Below, in pieces: positions 1 to 9,048 of a stretch of DNA of 64,000 nt. The DNA lies in the NCBI RefSeq assembly GCF_002138415.1, contig NZ_CP015612.1, positions 1,094,001 through 1,158,000 on the forward strand, in the 5' to 3' direction. The stretch is from Stenotrophomonas maltophilia. GTDB lineage: Bacteria; Pseudomonadota; Gammaproteobacteria; Xanthomonadales; Xanthomonadaceae. The position numbers and the translations under genes were made by a program. The notes under the pieces were generated by a model. The model searched no databases and was not told the DNA's origin. It saw only the letters and a list, made by a program, of their open reading frames with translations. How positions within the stretch are numbered: position 1 is the stretch's first letter; each line of letters begins with the position of its first letter.

Positions 1-94
1 TGGCTGTGGCTGCCTTTCGCTGCAGCGCTGCCGCCTGGCCAACCCGGGCGACGTCCTCGGCGAACGCGGCGACGGCCCGATGCGCTGGGAGTGA
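1..94 (+). CDS. soxR: SoxR C-terminus (5' end outside window)
   Basis: Only the last 30 codons are present, read from base 2 to a TGA at 92-94. They encode a GCGCLSLQRC segment followed by RLANPGD and LGERGDGP. This matches the C-terminal [2Fe-2S] region of the MerR-family redox sensor SoxR, where four cysteines in a CxxCxCxxxxxC pattern hold the cluster (three of the four are visible here; the first lies upstream). SoxR activates genes when its cluster is oxidised by superoxide or redox-cycling drugs. The DNA-binding domain lies outside the window, so the call rests on this short tail, but the motif is distinctive. Confidence 0.8.
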   Translation, partial: GCGCLSLQRCRLANPGDVLGERGDGPMRWE

Positions 95-159
95 AAAAGG
101 GGACGGAGGGGATTAAGTCGCAAGTGCACAAACGACTTAATCCCCTCCGTCCCCTTTTT
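94..159. terminator. 27-bp perfect inverted repeat, bidirectional terminator
   Basis: The arms 94-120 and 133-159 are perfect reverse complements of each other (27 bp) around a 12-base loop. The left arm starts with five A and the right arm ends with five T, so either strand transcribes a long GC-rich stem followed by U residues. It sits between two converging genes (soxR and the SDR gene) and overlaps the last base of the soxR stop, so it should terminate both. The arm motif GGGGACGGAGGGGATTAAG is unlike the GTAG REPs elsewhere and looks like a separate dispersed palindrome type. Confidence 0.8.
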
Positions 160-160
160 C

Positions 161-763
161 TTACCAGACCGTGATCGTCTCGCCGCTCTGGATGCCTTCC
201 ACCGCGCGCTGGAAGGCCAGTGCCGCGCGCTGTGCGCTCACCGCTTCAAAGCCGGGGAAGTAGGGCGCGTAGGCGGCCATCGATTCGATCAGCACGTTGG
301 GGCTGACCACGTTGATGCGCAGGCCGCGTGGCAGCAGTTCCAAGGCGGCTGCACGCACGAAGCCTTCCAGCGCGGCATTCACCGAGGTGGCGTTGGCGCC
401 ATCGCGGATGGGCTGTGCGCTGACGATGCCGCTGGTCAGGGTGATCGAACCGCCGGCACTGAGATGGTGTTGCGCGGCCAGTGCCAGCCGCACCTGGCCC
501 AGCAGTTTGTCCTGTAGTCCAAGGTTGAACTGCTCGGGCGTCATCTCCTGCAGCGGGCCAAAGTGCAGCTTGCCGGCGGTGGAGACCACGGCATCGACCG
601 GGCCGGTACGCGCGAACAGCTCGGCGACACTGGCGTCATCGGTCAGGTCCACGCGCAGCTCGCCGCTGCGGCGGCCGGCGGCGAGGATCTGATGCTGCTG
701 GCCGAGCTGGCGGGCGACTGCCTGGCCGAGGGTGCCGCTGGCACCGACGAGGAGGATCTTCAT
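161..763 (-). CDS. Short-chain dehydrogenase-like protein lacking YxxxK
   Basis: This 200-residue protein has the SDR Rossmann fold, with the NAD(P)-binding motif GASGTLG at residues 7-13 and an STAG segment in place of NNAG. The usual catalytic Tyr-x-x-x-Lys is absent; the aligned stretch reads ATSVNAALEGF. That is recalled as typical of a short SDR subfamily (about 200 residues), so it may bind cofactor without classic dehydrogenase chemistry. The start at 763 is preceded by an AGGAA ribosome-binding site and fits the Rossmann motif; an upstream in-frame start would add 15 unlikely residues. It is divergent from the LysR gene at 863, which probably regulates it. Substrate unknown. Confidence 0.85.
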   Translation of the reverse strand: MKILLVGASGTLGQAVARQLGQQHQILAAGRRSGELRVDLTDDASVAELFARTGPVDAVVSTAGKLHFGPLQEMTPEQFNLGLQDKLLGQVRLALAAQHHLSAGGSITLTSGIVSAQPIRDGANATSVNAALEGFVRAAALELLPRGLRINVVSPNVLIESMAAYAPYFPGFEAVSAQRAALAFQRAVEGIQSGETITVW

Positions 764-862
764 GGCCGTTCCTTGCGAGAGGGGGATGCGCACAGTCTGC
801 GTCCTCACAGCTGGGTTAGGTAAGCCGCGTAAGCTTCGCAGATTCCTAACTCTGGATTAGTA

Positions 863-1738
863 ATGGATACCCTTCGATGCATGCGGGCCTTCGTTGCCGT
901 GGCCGAGCGTGGCAGCTTCGCCGGCGCCGCCGAACAGCTGCAGGTTTCGGCGGTGATGGTGGGCAAGTACATCCAGCAGCTGGAGTCCCACCTGGGGACC
1001 GCGTTGCTGCAACGGAACACCCGCCGCCAGCGCCTGACCGAGGCCGGCAGCGCCTACCTGGCCGGCTGTCGGCAGGTGCTGGAGCAGGTGCAGCAGGCCG
1101 AGGCCGATGTCGCCGGCCTGCAGGTGCAGCCACGTGGCCTGCTGCGGGTCAGCGCGCCGACCACCTGGGGCAGCTGCGTGCTGGCGCCGGTACTGTCCGG
1201 GCTATTGCGTGAGCAGCCGTTGCTGGACATCGAACTGGACCTGAGCAACCGTCGCGTGGACCTGATCGAGGATGGCTTCGACGTGGCGATCCGGGTCGGG
1301 CCGCTGCCGTCACAGGAAGTGGTGGCGCGGCCGTTGCCGCCCTACGCGATGAGCCTGTGCGCGGCGCCTTCCTACCTGCGTCGGCGCGGCATGCCGCGCA
1401 CGCCGGCGGATCTGGCGGGACATGACTGCCTCAGCCATCTGGCCTGGCGTGGTGGCCATGGCTGGCAGCTGGCCAACGGGGAACGGGTAGATTGGGAGGC
1501 GCGGCTGGCCTGCAACGACGGCCTTGCGCTGCGCGAGGCTGCCGTGGCCGGAGCAGGGCTGGTGCTGCAGCCGACAGCCCTGCTGGCTGGCGAGATCGCG
1601 GCCGGGCGGTTGAAGCCGTTGCTGCGCGACTACCTGCCCGAACCGCGGCCGATGCACCTGATCTATCTGCCGGATCGACGGCCGCGCCCGCGGCTGCAGT
1701 GCTTCGTCGATTTCGTCATGGCCACGTTGGGACGGTGA
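863..1738 (+). CDS. LysR-family transcriptional regulator
   Basis: A 291-residue LysR-type regulator. Residues 1-60 form the winged helix-turn-helix (AFVAVAERGSFAGAAEQL, then QLESHLGTALLQR), and residues from about 90 form the effector-binding periplasmic-protein-like fold. Length is normal for the family. It is divergently transcribed from the SDR gene with a 99-bp gap containing TTAGG and CCTAA half-sites about 25 bp apart, the kind of dyad LysR proteins use. The likely role is control of the SDR gene and itself in response to an unknown small molecule. Family call is sure; effector cannot be inferred. Confidence 0.9.
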   Translation: MDTLRCMRAFVAVAERGSFAGAAEQLQVSAVMVGKYIQQLESHLGTALLQRNTRRQRLTEAGSAYLAGCRQVLEQVQQAEADVAGLQVQPRGLLRVSAPTTWGSCVLAPVLSGLLREQPLLDIELDLSNRRVDLIEDGFDVAIRVGPLPSQEVVARPLPPYAMSLCAAPSYLRRRGMPRTPADLAGHDCLSHLAWRGGHGWQLANGERVDWEARLACNDGLALREAAVAGAGLVLQPTALLAGEIAAGRLKPLLRDYLPEPRPMHLIYLPDRRPRPRLQCFVDFVMATLGR

Positions 1739-1752
1739 TCATCGGGGTGGAT

Positions 1753-1792
1753 GGGGTCAGATCCCTTTGCTTCGGCAAAGGGATCTGACCCC
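1753..1792. repeat. GGGGTCAGATCCC palindrome, symmetric copy, UUCG-type loop
   Basis: Perfect 18-bp arms (GGGGTCAGATCCCTTTGC and its complement) enclose a TTCG tetraloop. It lies between the converging LysR and proC genes, so it may also stop transcription from both sides although there is no T tract. Other members of this palindrome family occur at 16257, 17777, 20353, 30374, 30425, 49787, 49841, 59856, 59962 and 60634. Confidence 0.85.
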
Positions 1793-1798
1793 AGGAGA

Positions 1799-2620
1799 TC
1801 AATCATTCGCTGCAGACAGTTCCTGCCCGCGCACCTGCGCGGCGCGCAGCGCGGTATCCACCAGCGCCTCGAAACCACCGGCCTGGAAGCGCTCGATCGC
1901 GGCCTGGGTGGTGCCGTTCGGCGAGGTCACGCGTCGGCGCAGCTCGGCGGGGCTTTCACCGGCCTCATCCAGCATGCGCGAGGCTCCCAGCAGGGTCTGC
2001 ACCACCAGTGTGCGCGCGGCGTCGGCCGGCAGGCCCTGGGCAATGCCCGCCGCCTCCATCGCTTGGGCCAGCAGGAACACGTAGGCCGGCCCGCTGCCGG
2101 ACACGGCAGTGACCGAATCCATCAGCGCCTCGCGCTCGATCCACACGGTACGGCCGGCACTGGCCAATACCTGTTCGGCCTGCGCGTGCTGCTGTGCATC
2201 CACCGACGGCGTGGCATACAGGCCGGTCACGCCGGCGCCGAGCAGGGCCGGCGTGTTGGGCATTGCACGCACCACCGGCAGGTTGCCGCCCAGCCAGCGT
2301 TCCAGCTGCGTGCTGGTGATGCCGGCGGCAATGGACACCACCAGCGGCCGGTTCGCCTGGGCCAGTGCCTGCAGCGACTGGCAGACCTCGCGCAGCACCT
2401 GCGGCTTTACTGCCAGCAGCCAGGTGCGGCCCTGTGCGGCGGCATCGGCGGCGTTGTCGTGTACCTGCACGCCGAAATCGGTGGCCAGCGACTCGCGCAG
2501 TGCGGCCACCGGTTCGGCCACGTGGATGTGCGCGGCGGGCACGCCCTGGCGGATCAGGCCGGCGATCAGGCTGCGCGCCATGTTGCCGCCGCCGATGAAG
2601 GTGATGGAATCAGCTGCCAT
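1799..2620 (-). CDS. proC: Pyrroline-5-carboxylate reductase
   Basis: ProC reduces 1-pyrroline-5-carboxylate to proline with NAD(P)H, the last step of proline synthesis in the cytoplasm. The 273-residue protein has the N-terminal Rossmann motif FIGGGNMARSLIAGL, the AGI segment near residue 115, and the C-terminal conserved stretch SGSGPAYVFLLAQAM followed by the VTSPNGTTQAAI region of the helical dimer domain. Length is normal. It lies 18 bp downstream of yggS on the same strand, the usual yggS-proC pairing, so the two are probably co-transcribed. The palindrome at 1753 sits just past its stop. Confidence 0.95.
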   Translation of the reverse strand: MAADSITFIGGGNMARSLIAGLIRQGVPAAHIHVAEPVAALRESLATDFGVQVHDNAADAAAQGRTWLLAVKPQVLREVCQSLQALAQANRPLVVSIAAGITSTQLERWLGGNLPVVRAMPNTPALLGAGVTGLYATPSVDAQQHAQAEQVLASAGRTVWIEREALMDSVTAVSGSGPAYVFLLAQAMEAAGIAQGLPADAARTLVVQTLLGASRMLDEAGESPAELRRRVTSPNGTTQAAIERFQAGGFEALVDTALRAAQVRGQELSAAND

Positions 2621-2638
2621 GGAAGTCTCCTTGGAAAA

Positions 2639-3316
2639 TCAGGCCGGGCGCGGGCGCGCGCCGAACAGGGCGGTGCCGATGCGCACCAGGGTGGCGCCCT
2701 CGGCGATGGCTTCGGCGTAGTCGCTGCTCATGCCCATCGACAGGGTGTCGACCTGCGCGTGCTGGGCGGCCAGCGACTGGAAAAGGGTGCGCATGCGCAC
2801 GAACGCATCCCGACGGCGCTCGGCCTCGGGCCATGGCGCGGGAATCGCCATCAGACCTCGCAGGCGCAGCTGGGGCTCGGCGGCAATCGCGGCGGCCAAT
2901 GCGTCCACGGCCTCCGGCGCACAGCCGTGCTTGCTGGACTCATCGTCGATGTTGACCTGGATCAGCACGTTCAGCGGGCCGCGCGCGGCCGGGCGATGGC
3001 GCGCCAGCGCCGTCACCAGCTTGGGCCGGTCCACGCTCTGCACCCAGTCGAAATGGGTGGCCACGGCGTCGGCCTTGTTCGACTGCAGGTGGCCGATCAG
3101 GTGCCACTCCAGCGCCAGGTGCTGCAGCGCCTGCATCTTGGCCAGCGCTTCCTGCACATAGTTCTCGCCGAAGGCATGCTGGCCCTGTGCGGCCAGCGCG
3201 GCCACGGCCTCGGCCGGTTGGGTCTTGGAAACGGCCAGCAGGCGCGGATCGGGCCGGCCGGCCGCCTCGGCGGCAGCATGCAGGTTGCTCAGGATCTGGG
3301 GCAGGGGAGTGGCCAC
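2639..3316 (-). CDS. yggS: YggS-family PLP-binding protein
   Basis: The 225-residue protein is a single-domain alanine-racemase-like TIM barrel that binds pyridoxal phosphate and helps PLP homeostasis; it has no firm enzymatic activity in the family. The PLP lysine sits in LLAVSKTQPAEAV near residue 30, followed by FGENYVQE, WHLIGHLQSNK and the phosphate-binding MGMSSDYAEAI near the C-terminus, all hallmark segments. It precedes proC in one unit and is divergent from pilT, as in Pseudomonas and Xanthomonas. Confidence 0.95.
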   Translation of the reverse strand: MATPLPQILSNLHAAAEAAGRPDPRLLAVSKTQPAEAVAALAAQGQHAFGENYVQEALAKMQALQHLALEWHLIGHLQSNKADAVATHFDWVQSVDRPKLVTALARHRPAARGPLNVLIQVNIDDESSKHGCAPEAVDALAAAIAAEPQLRLRGLMAIPAPWPEAERRRDAFVRMRTLFQSLAAQHAQVDTLSMGMSSDYAEAIAEGATLVRIGTALFGARPRPA

Positions 3317-3403
3317 GTAACGCGTTCCGTTGAATCAGGAGGCTATACTGCCGCCCGGGGAAAGATCCTTCCAGTCGAAGCCGTTATTGGGGAGTAGCCG
3401 CTC

Positions 3404-4441
3404 ATGGATATCGCCGAACTGCTGGCGTTTTCCGTAAAGAACAAAGCGTCCGACCTGCATCTGTCCGCAGGCCTGCCGCCGATGATCCGCGTGGACGGCG
3501 ACGTTCGCCGGATCAACATTCCAGCCCTGGACCACAAGCAGGTCCACGCGCTGGTGTACGACATCATGTCCGACAAGCAGCGCCGCGATTACGAGGAATT
3601 CCTCGAAGTGGACTTCTCCTTCGAGATTCCGTCGCTGGCGCGCTTCCGTGTGAATGCGTTCAACCAGAACCGCGGCGCCGGTGCGGTGTTCCGTACCATT
3701 CCGTCCGAGGTGCTCACCCTCGAGGACCTGGCCTGCCCGCCGCTGTTCCGCGAGGTGATCCAGCAGCCGCAGGGCCTGATCCTGGTGACCGGCCCGACCG
3801 GTTCGGGCAAGTCGACCACGCTGGCGGCGATGATCGACTACATCAACAAGAACGAATACGGCCACATCCTCACCGTCGAGGATCCGATCGAATTCGTGCA
3901 CACCTCGCAGAAGTGCCTGATCAACCAGCGCGAGGTGCACCGCGACACGCATGGCTTCAATGAAGCACTGCGCTCGGCACTGCGTGAGGACCCGGACATC
4001 ATCCTGGTCGGCGAGTTGCGCGACCTGGAAACCATCCGCCTGGCGCTGACCGCCGCGGAAACGGGCCACCTGGTGTTCGGCACCCTGCACACCAGCTCGG
4101 CGGCCAAGACCATCGACCGCATCATCGACGTGTTCCCGGCCGGCGAAAAGCCGATGGTGCGTTCGATGTTGTCCGAATCGCTGCGTGCGGTGATCTCGCA
4201 GGCGCTGCTGAAGAAGGTGGGCGGCGGCCGTACCGCGGCATGGGAAATCATGGTCGGCACCCCGGCCATCCGCAACCTGATCCGCGAGGACAAGGTGGCG
4301 CAGATGTACTCGGCCATCCAGACCGGCCAGCAGTACGGCATGATGACCCTGGACCAGCACCTGCAGGACCTGGTCAAGCGCAGCCTGATCACCCGCAACC
4401 AGGCCCGCGAGTACGCCAAGGACAAGCGCCTGTTCGAGTAA
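3404..4441 (+). CDS. pilT: Type IV pilus retraction ATPase PilT
   Basis: PilT is the hexameric ATPase that depolymerises type IV pili for twitching, DNA uptake and surface sensing. The 345-residue protein has Walker A GPTGSGKST near residues 129-137, an Asp box (TVEDPIEF), Walker B LVGELRD, a His box (HLVFGTLHTSSA) and the PilT-specific C-terminal AIRNLIREDK. The start is preceded by GGGGAG at a good distance. A TATACT hexamer at 3344-3349 is a plausible -10 for the divergent yggS/pilT spacer, though no good -35 is visible. pilU follows about 100 bp later. Confidence 0.97.
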   Translation: MDIAELLAFSVKNKASDLHLSAGLPPMIRVDGDVRRINIPALDHKQVHALVYDIMSDKQRRDYEEFLEVDFSFEIPSLARFRVNAFNQNRGAGAVFRTIPSEVLTLEDLACPPLFREVIQQPQGLILVTGPTGSGKSTTLAAMIDYINKNEYGHILTVEDPIEFVHTSQKCLINQREVHRDTHGFNEALRSALREDPDIILVGELRDLETIRLALTAAETGHLVFGTLHTSSAAKTIDRIIDVFPAGEKPMVRSMLSESLRAVISQALLKKVGGGRTAAWEIMVGTPAIRNLIREDKVAQMYSAIQTGQQYGMMTLDQHLQDLVKRSLITRNQAREYAKDKRLFE

Positions 4442-4541
4442 GGCGGGGCCGCAACGGGGCGGCGTGCGCCAGTGCGCCGCCGTACCCGTGCCGTTTCCTC
4501 CACCGACCGTTTCCTGGTACATGCCCCATTGGGAGCCCGCC

Positions 4542-5684
4542 GTGAACACCACCGCGACCACCATCGATTTCACTTCGTTCCTCAAGCTGATGGCGCACCA
4601 GCGCGCCTCGGACCTGTTCATCACGGCCGGCATGCCGCCGGCGATGAAGGTCAACGGCAAGATCTCGCCGATCACGCAGACCCCGCTCACGCCGCAGCAG
4701 AGCCGCGACCTGGTCCTCAACGTGATGACCCCGGCGCAGCGCGAGGAATTCGAGAAGACCCACGAATGCAACTTCGCCATCGGCCTGTCCGGCGTCGGTC
4801 GCTTCCGTGTCAGCTGCTTCTACCAGCGCAACCAGGTCGGCATGGTGCTTCGTCGCATCGAGACGCGCATTCCGACCGTGGAAGAACTGAGCCTGCCGCC
4901 GATCATCAAGACGCTGGCGATGACCAAGCGCGGCATCATCCTGTTCGTCGGTGCCACCGGTACCGGTAAATCGACCTCGCTGGCGGCGATGATCGGTTAC
5001 CGCAACCAGAACTCGACCGGCCACATCATCACCATCGAAGACCCGATCGAATTCGTGCACAAGCACGAAGGCTGCATCATCACCCAGCGCGAGGTCGGCA
5101 TCGATACCGACAGCTGGGAAGCCGCGCTGAAAAACACCCTGCGCCAGGCGCCGGACGTGATCATGATCGGCGAGGTGCGTACCCGCGAAGGCATGGACCA
5201 CGCCATCGCGTTCGCCGAAACCGGCCACCTGGTGCTGTGCACCCTGCATGCGAACAACGCCAACCAGGCGATGGACCGCATCGTCAACTTCTTCCCGGAA
5301 GACCGCCGCAACCAGCTGCTGATGGACCTGTCGCTGAACCTCAAGGGCGTGGTCGCGCAGCAGCTGGTGCCGTCGCCCGATGGCCGCTCGCGCAAGGTGG
5401 CGATGGAGATCCTGCTGGGCACGCCGCTGGTGCAGGACTACATCCGCGACGGCGAGATCCACAAGCTGAAGGAAGTGATGAAGGACTCGGTCCAGCTGGG
5501 CATGAAGACCTTCGACCAGAGCCTGTTCGAGCTGTACCAGGCCGGCGAGATCAGCTACGAGGATGCGCTGCGCTACGCCGATTCGCAGAACGAAGTACGC
5601 CTGCGCATCAAGCTCAGCCAGGGCGGCGACGCGCGCACCTTGTCGCAGGGGTTGGATGGCGTGGAGATCTCCGAGATACGGTGA
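4542..5684 (+). CDS. pilU: Type IV pilus retraction ATPase PilU
   Basis: PilU is the accessory retraction motor that assists PilT under load. Walker A GATGTGKST lies near residues 137-145, with TIEDPIEF, Walker B MIGEVRT and His box HLVLCTLHANNA. I chose the GTG at 4542 (380 residues) because GGGAG lies just upstream and the protein then starts right before the conserved DFTSFLKLMAHQRASDLFI region. An ATG at 4521 or 4464 would add 7 or 26 residues with no family support. The C-terminal tail after residue 350 is variable in the family. Confidence 0.93.
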   Translation: MNTTATTIDFTSFLKLMAHQRASDLFITAGMPPAMKVNGKISPITQTPLTPQQSRDLVLNVMTPAQREEFEKTHECNFAIGLSGVGRFRVSCFYQRNQVGMVLRRIETRIPTVEELSLPPIIKTLAMTKRGIILFVGATGTGKSTSLAAMIGYRNQNSTGHIITIEDPIEFVHKHEGCIITQREVGIDTDSWEAALKNTLRQAPDVIMIGEVRTREGMDHAIAFAETGHLVLCTLHANNANQAMDRIVNFFPEDRRNQLLMDLSLNLKGVVAQQLVPSPDGRSRKVAMEILLGTPLVQDYIRDGEIHKLKEVMKDSVQLGMKTFDQSLFELYQAGEISYEDALRYADSQNEVRLRIKLSQGGDARTLSQGLDGVEISEIR

Positions 5685-5696
5685 TGTGCGTGTTCC

Positions 5697-5750
5697 GTAG
5701 AGTCGAGCTTGCTCGACTGTTCTTGTCGAGTCGAGCAAGCTCGACTCTAC
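5697..5750. repeat. GTAG-type REP pair (SMAG-like)
   Basis: GTAGAGTCGAGC at the left and its complement ending CTAC at the right form a long stem of two facing REPs. Starting in GTAG is the signature of the SMAG repeats known from S. maltophilia. It lies 13 bp after pilU and may act as a transcript-stabilising or terminating hairpin. Confidence 0.85.
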
Positions 5751-5789
5751 GAGCGAGCGGCCCCGCGTATTGATGAATTCCAGTCATGA

Positions 5790-6848
<1,059 letters not shown>

Positions 6849-6890
6849 CCACCCGGCGGGTGCGGACCGTTGGTCCGCACTCCTTGACCC

Positions 6891-7787
6891 TCACCCCATC
6901 GGCCCACGCAGCGCATCAAGCACCGTGCGCATCGCCACGGTGACGTGGCGGCGCGACGGGTAGTACGCGTAGTAGCCATCGAAGTGGGGGCACCAGTCGT
7001 CCAGCACCGACCGCAGCCGCCCATCGTCCAGCATCGGCTGCACCTGGTCTTCCGGCAGCCAGGCCAATCCACTGCCGGCCAGCGCAGCGGCGCGGGTCAT
7101 GCCCATGGTGTTGAAGGTCCACTGGCCGGTGACGCGCACGCTCAGTTCGTTGCCATCCTGGCCGAAATCCCACGGCATCAGCCCGCCATGCGTGGGCAGG
7201 CGCAGGGTCACGCAGTTGTGGTCTGCCAGCTCGTGCGGATGCTGCGGCACCACGTGCTGGCGGAAGTAGCTGGGCGCACCGACCACACGCATGCGCAGCG
7301 GCGGGCTGACCGGCACGGCGACCATGTCGCGCGCCAGCCGTTCGCCGAGGCGGATGCCGATGTCGTAGCGCTCGGCGACGATGTCGGCCAACCCGTAGTC
7401 GGCAGCCAGTTCCACCTTCAGGTCCGGATACTGCTGCAGCAATGGCGCCAGCCGCGGCCAGGCGATGTATTCGGCGGCATGGCCGGTGGCATTGATGCGG
7501 ATGGTGCCGGCCGGGCGTTCGCGGTACTCGGCCAGTGCGGCCAGTTCGTCCTCGATCTCGGCCAGGCGCGGGGCGAGGGTATCGAGCAGGCGGGCGCCAG
7601 CCTCGGTGGTGGACACGCTGCGGGTGGTGCGGGTCAGCAGGCGCACGCCGAGTCGCTCTTCCAGCCCGCGCATGGCATGGCTGAGCGCCGACTGGGAAAC
7701 GCCCAGCTGGGCGGCGGCCCTGGTGAAACTGCCCTCGCGGGCAACGTGGACGAAGGCCTGCAGGTCGTTGAGATTTTCACGGGGCAT
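6891..7787 (-). CDS. LysR-family transcriptional regulator
   Basis: A 298-residue LysR-type regulator with an N-terminal HTH (DLQAFVHVAREGSFTRAAAQL, SQSALSHAMRGLEE) and an effector domain like the CrgA/DsdC-type group, with TRSVSTTEAGARLL in the linker helix. I start at the ATG at 7787; the in-frame extension to 7829 would add residues that no LysR protein has. It converges with the aldo/keto reductase gene, a common pairing, but no divergent target is present because a large repeat region follows upstream. Confidence 0.9.
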   Translation of the reverse strand: MPRENLNDLQAFVHVAREGSFTRAAAQLGVSQSALSHAMRGLEERLGVRLLTRTTRSVSTTEAGARLLDTLAPRLAEIEDELAALAEYRERPAGTIRINATGHAAEYIAWPRLAPLLQQYPDLKVELAADYGLADIVAERYDIGIRLGERLARDMVAVPVSPPLRMRVVGAPSYFRQHVVPQHPHELADHNCVTLRLPTHGGLMPWDFGQDGNELSVRVTGQWTFNTMGMTRAAALAGSGLAWLPEDQVQPMLDDGRLRSVLDDWCPHFDGYYAYYPSRRHVTVAMRTVLDALRGPMG

Positions 7788-8197
7788 GAGGGGATGATAC
7801 GGCCGGGCTGCGCCCGGCACCTGCTTCAAGCCAAGGCAACGTCAACGTCAAATGCGTGCATTCCGTGGGATGGCGGGGTGGGTCCGGTTGAGGGGAACGC
7901 CGTAAATACGTCCATGTAGGCTCGGTCGCGCTTGCTCGTGTGCGCTGTCCTGCGCACACGGCAAGACCGGGGTTGGGCGTCCTGCCCAACCCGCCCGAGG
8001 CATGCCTCGGGCCCATGGCGCTCACGCCCCCGCAACCGGACCCACCCCGCCTTCGACAGTTTCCCGCGAGCTGTTGGAACGGCATTCTGCTTTGGTGGGT
8101 GCAGACCGTTGGTCGGCACTGGGTCGGACGGACGTGTGGGGTTGTCGATTTCTGCGTCTGTGATTCGTCGAATGAGTGACTTCAACGGGAGCTGCAC
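7788..8197. other. 410-bp repeat island between two genes
   Basis: This gap holds no convincing gene. In order it has a GC-rich REP hairpin (about 7803-7817), two tandem AACGTC hexamers (7838-7849), the large palindromic element copy A (7872-8051) and a REP half with ACCGTTGGTCGG (about 8097-8124). The same order (small hairpin, AACGTC repeats, large palindrome, GTCGACC-type REP) recurs at 38.5 kb and, inverted, at 20.4 kb. Short ORFs across it follow the repeat and are not genes. Confidence 0.75.
7872..8051. repeat. Large covarying palindromic element, copy A (expanded)
   Basis: The outer arms GGCGGGGTGGGTCCGGTTG and CAACCGGACCCACCCCGCC are fully complementary. Inside is the core shared with the other copies (TACGTCCATGTAG then CTCGGTCGC). 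Unlike the other copies, an extra run of about 80 bp with three further hairpins (CGTGTGCGC/GCGCACACG, GGGTTGGGC/GCCCAACCC, GCCCGAGGC/GCCTCGGGC) is inserted before the CCATGGCGCTCACG part. The right flank CTTCGACAGTTTCCCGCGAG is shared with copy C. Confidence 0.8.
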
Positions 8198-8410
8198 ATG
8201 AGCACTGACACCAAGCCCAAGGGCCCGGCCTCGTACTTTCCCTCCATCGAGAAGACCTATGGTCAGCCGGTGGCGCACTGGTTCGGCCTGCTGGCCGGCA
8301 AGAAGGGCCTGAAACACATGGAGCTGGTCAGTTTCCTGAAAGGCGAGCATGGGCTGGGCCATGGCCACGCCAACGCCCTGGTGGCGCACCATCTGGCCGG
8401 GAAGGGATGA
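8198..8410 (+). CDS. DUF4287 domain protein
   Basis: A 70-residue cytoplasmic protein with YFPSIEKTYGQPVAHWF and ELVSFLKGEHGLGHGHANALV, which I recall as the DUF4287 family signature. The family has no assigned biochemical role; members often sit beside DUF5655 or in stress regions. The start has GGGAG upstream. No membrane segment or signal peptide is visible. It follows the repeat island and is about 100 bp from the GNAT gene, so it may be a single-gene unit. Confidence 0.8.
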   Translation: MSTDTKPKGPASYFPSIEKTYGQPVAHWFGLLAGKKGLKHMELVSFLKGEHGLGHGHANALVAHHLAGKG

Positions 8411-8506
8411 GGCAGGCAACGCTGCGCTGAACGGTCGTGTGGGGTCAGACCACACGGGATCCAGAGTCGGGCAGACTGGGCATCCTTCCCGAGGCAGGAC
8501 GCCCCC

Positions 8507-8956
8507 ATGCAGGTCACGCTGGACGCGATCACCGTCGACAACTACGACGCCGTGTGCGACCTCGACGTCAGCGAGGCGCAGCAGGACTTCGTTGCTGGCA
8601 ATACGTGGTCGCTGGTGCAGGCAGCATTCCATCCCGGCTACCAGACCCGCGCCATCCTGGCCGATGGCGAGCTGGTCGGGTTCTTCATGTGGGTGCCGGA
8701 GACGCCGCAGCGGACGTCGATCTGGCGGTTCATGGTCGATCAGCGCTGGCAGGGGCGTGGCATCGGGCGCCGCGCGCTGGAACTGGCGCTGGCGCAGATC
8801 CGGGATACGCCCGGCCTGGCCGAGATCGAGATCTGCTACAACCCGCACAATCCGGTGGCGGGCGCCTTCTATGGCAGCTTCGGTTTTGTCGAGACCGGCA
8901 TGGACGATGATGGCGAGGATATGCTGGCCGTGCTGCCGGTGACGCCTCCGAAATAA
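8507..8956 (+). CDS. GNAT-family N-acetyltransferase
   Basis: A 149-residue acetyl-CoA-dependent acetyltransferase. The acetyl-CoA loop is RWQGRGIGRRALELAL near residues 85-100 (Q/RxxGxG/A motif), preceded by the RFMVDQ strand, and the C-terminal part YNPHNPVAGAFYGSFGFVETG is the strand-helix that binds the cofactor tail. Overall it resembles spermidine/diamine acetyltransferases of the Bacillus PaiA/BltD type, but the substrate cannot be read from sequence. It is a stand-alone gene between DUF4287 and the YitT gene. Confidence 0.88.
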   Translation: MQVTLDAITVDNYDAVCDLDVSEAQQDFVAGNTWSLVQAAFHPGYQTRAILADGELVGFFMWVPETPQRTSIWRFMVDQRWQGRGIGRRALELALAQIRDTPGLAEIEICYNPHNPVAGAFYGSFGFVETGMDDDGEDMLAVLPVTPPK

Positions 8957-9048
8957 CCTGAATGGGCGAGCGCAGCTGAACGATTTCATCTGCAACTGTC
9001 ATGCGGATCGTGTCTAATACCGCTCCCCACCTGCTGTTCCCCACCCGC

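Noticed and set aside
8437..8475. GGGGTCAGACC with a partial partner GGGATCC before the GNAT gene
   Set aside because: The second arm does not pair; at most a decayed half of the GGGGTCAGA family.
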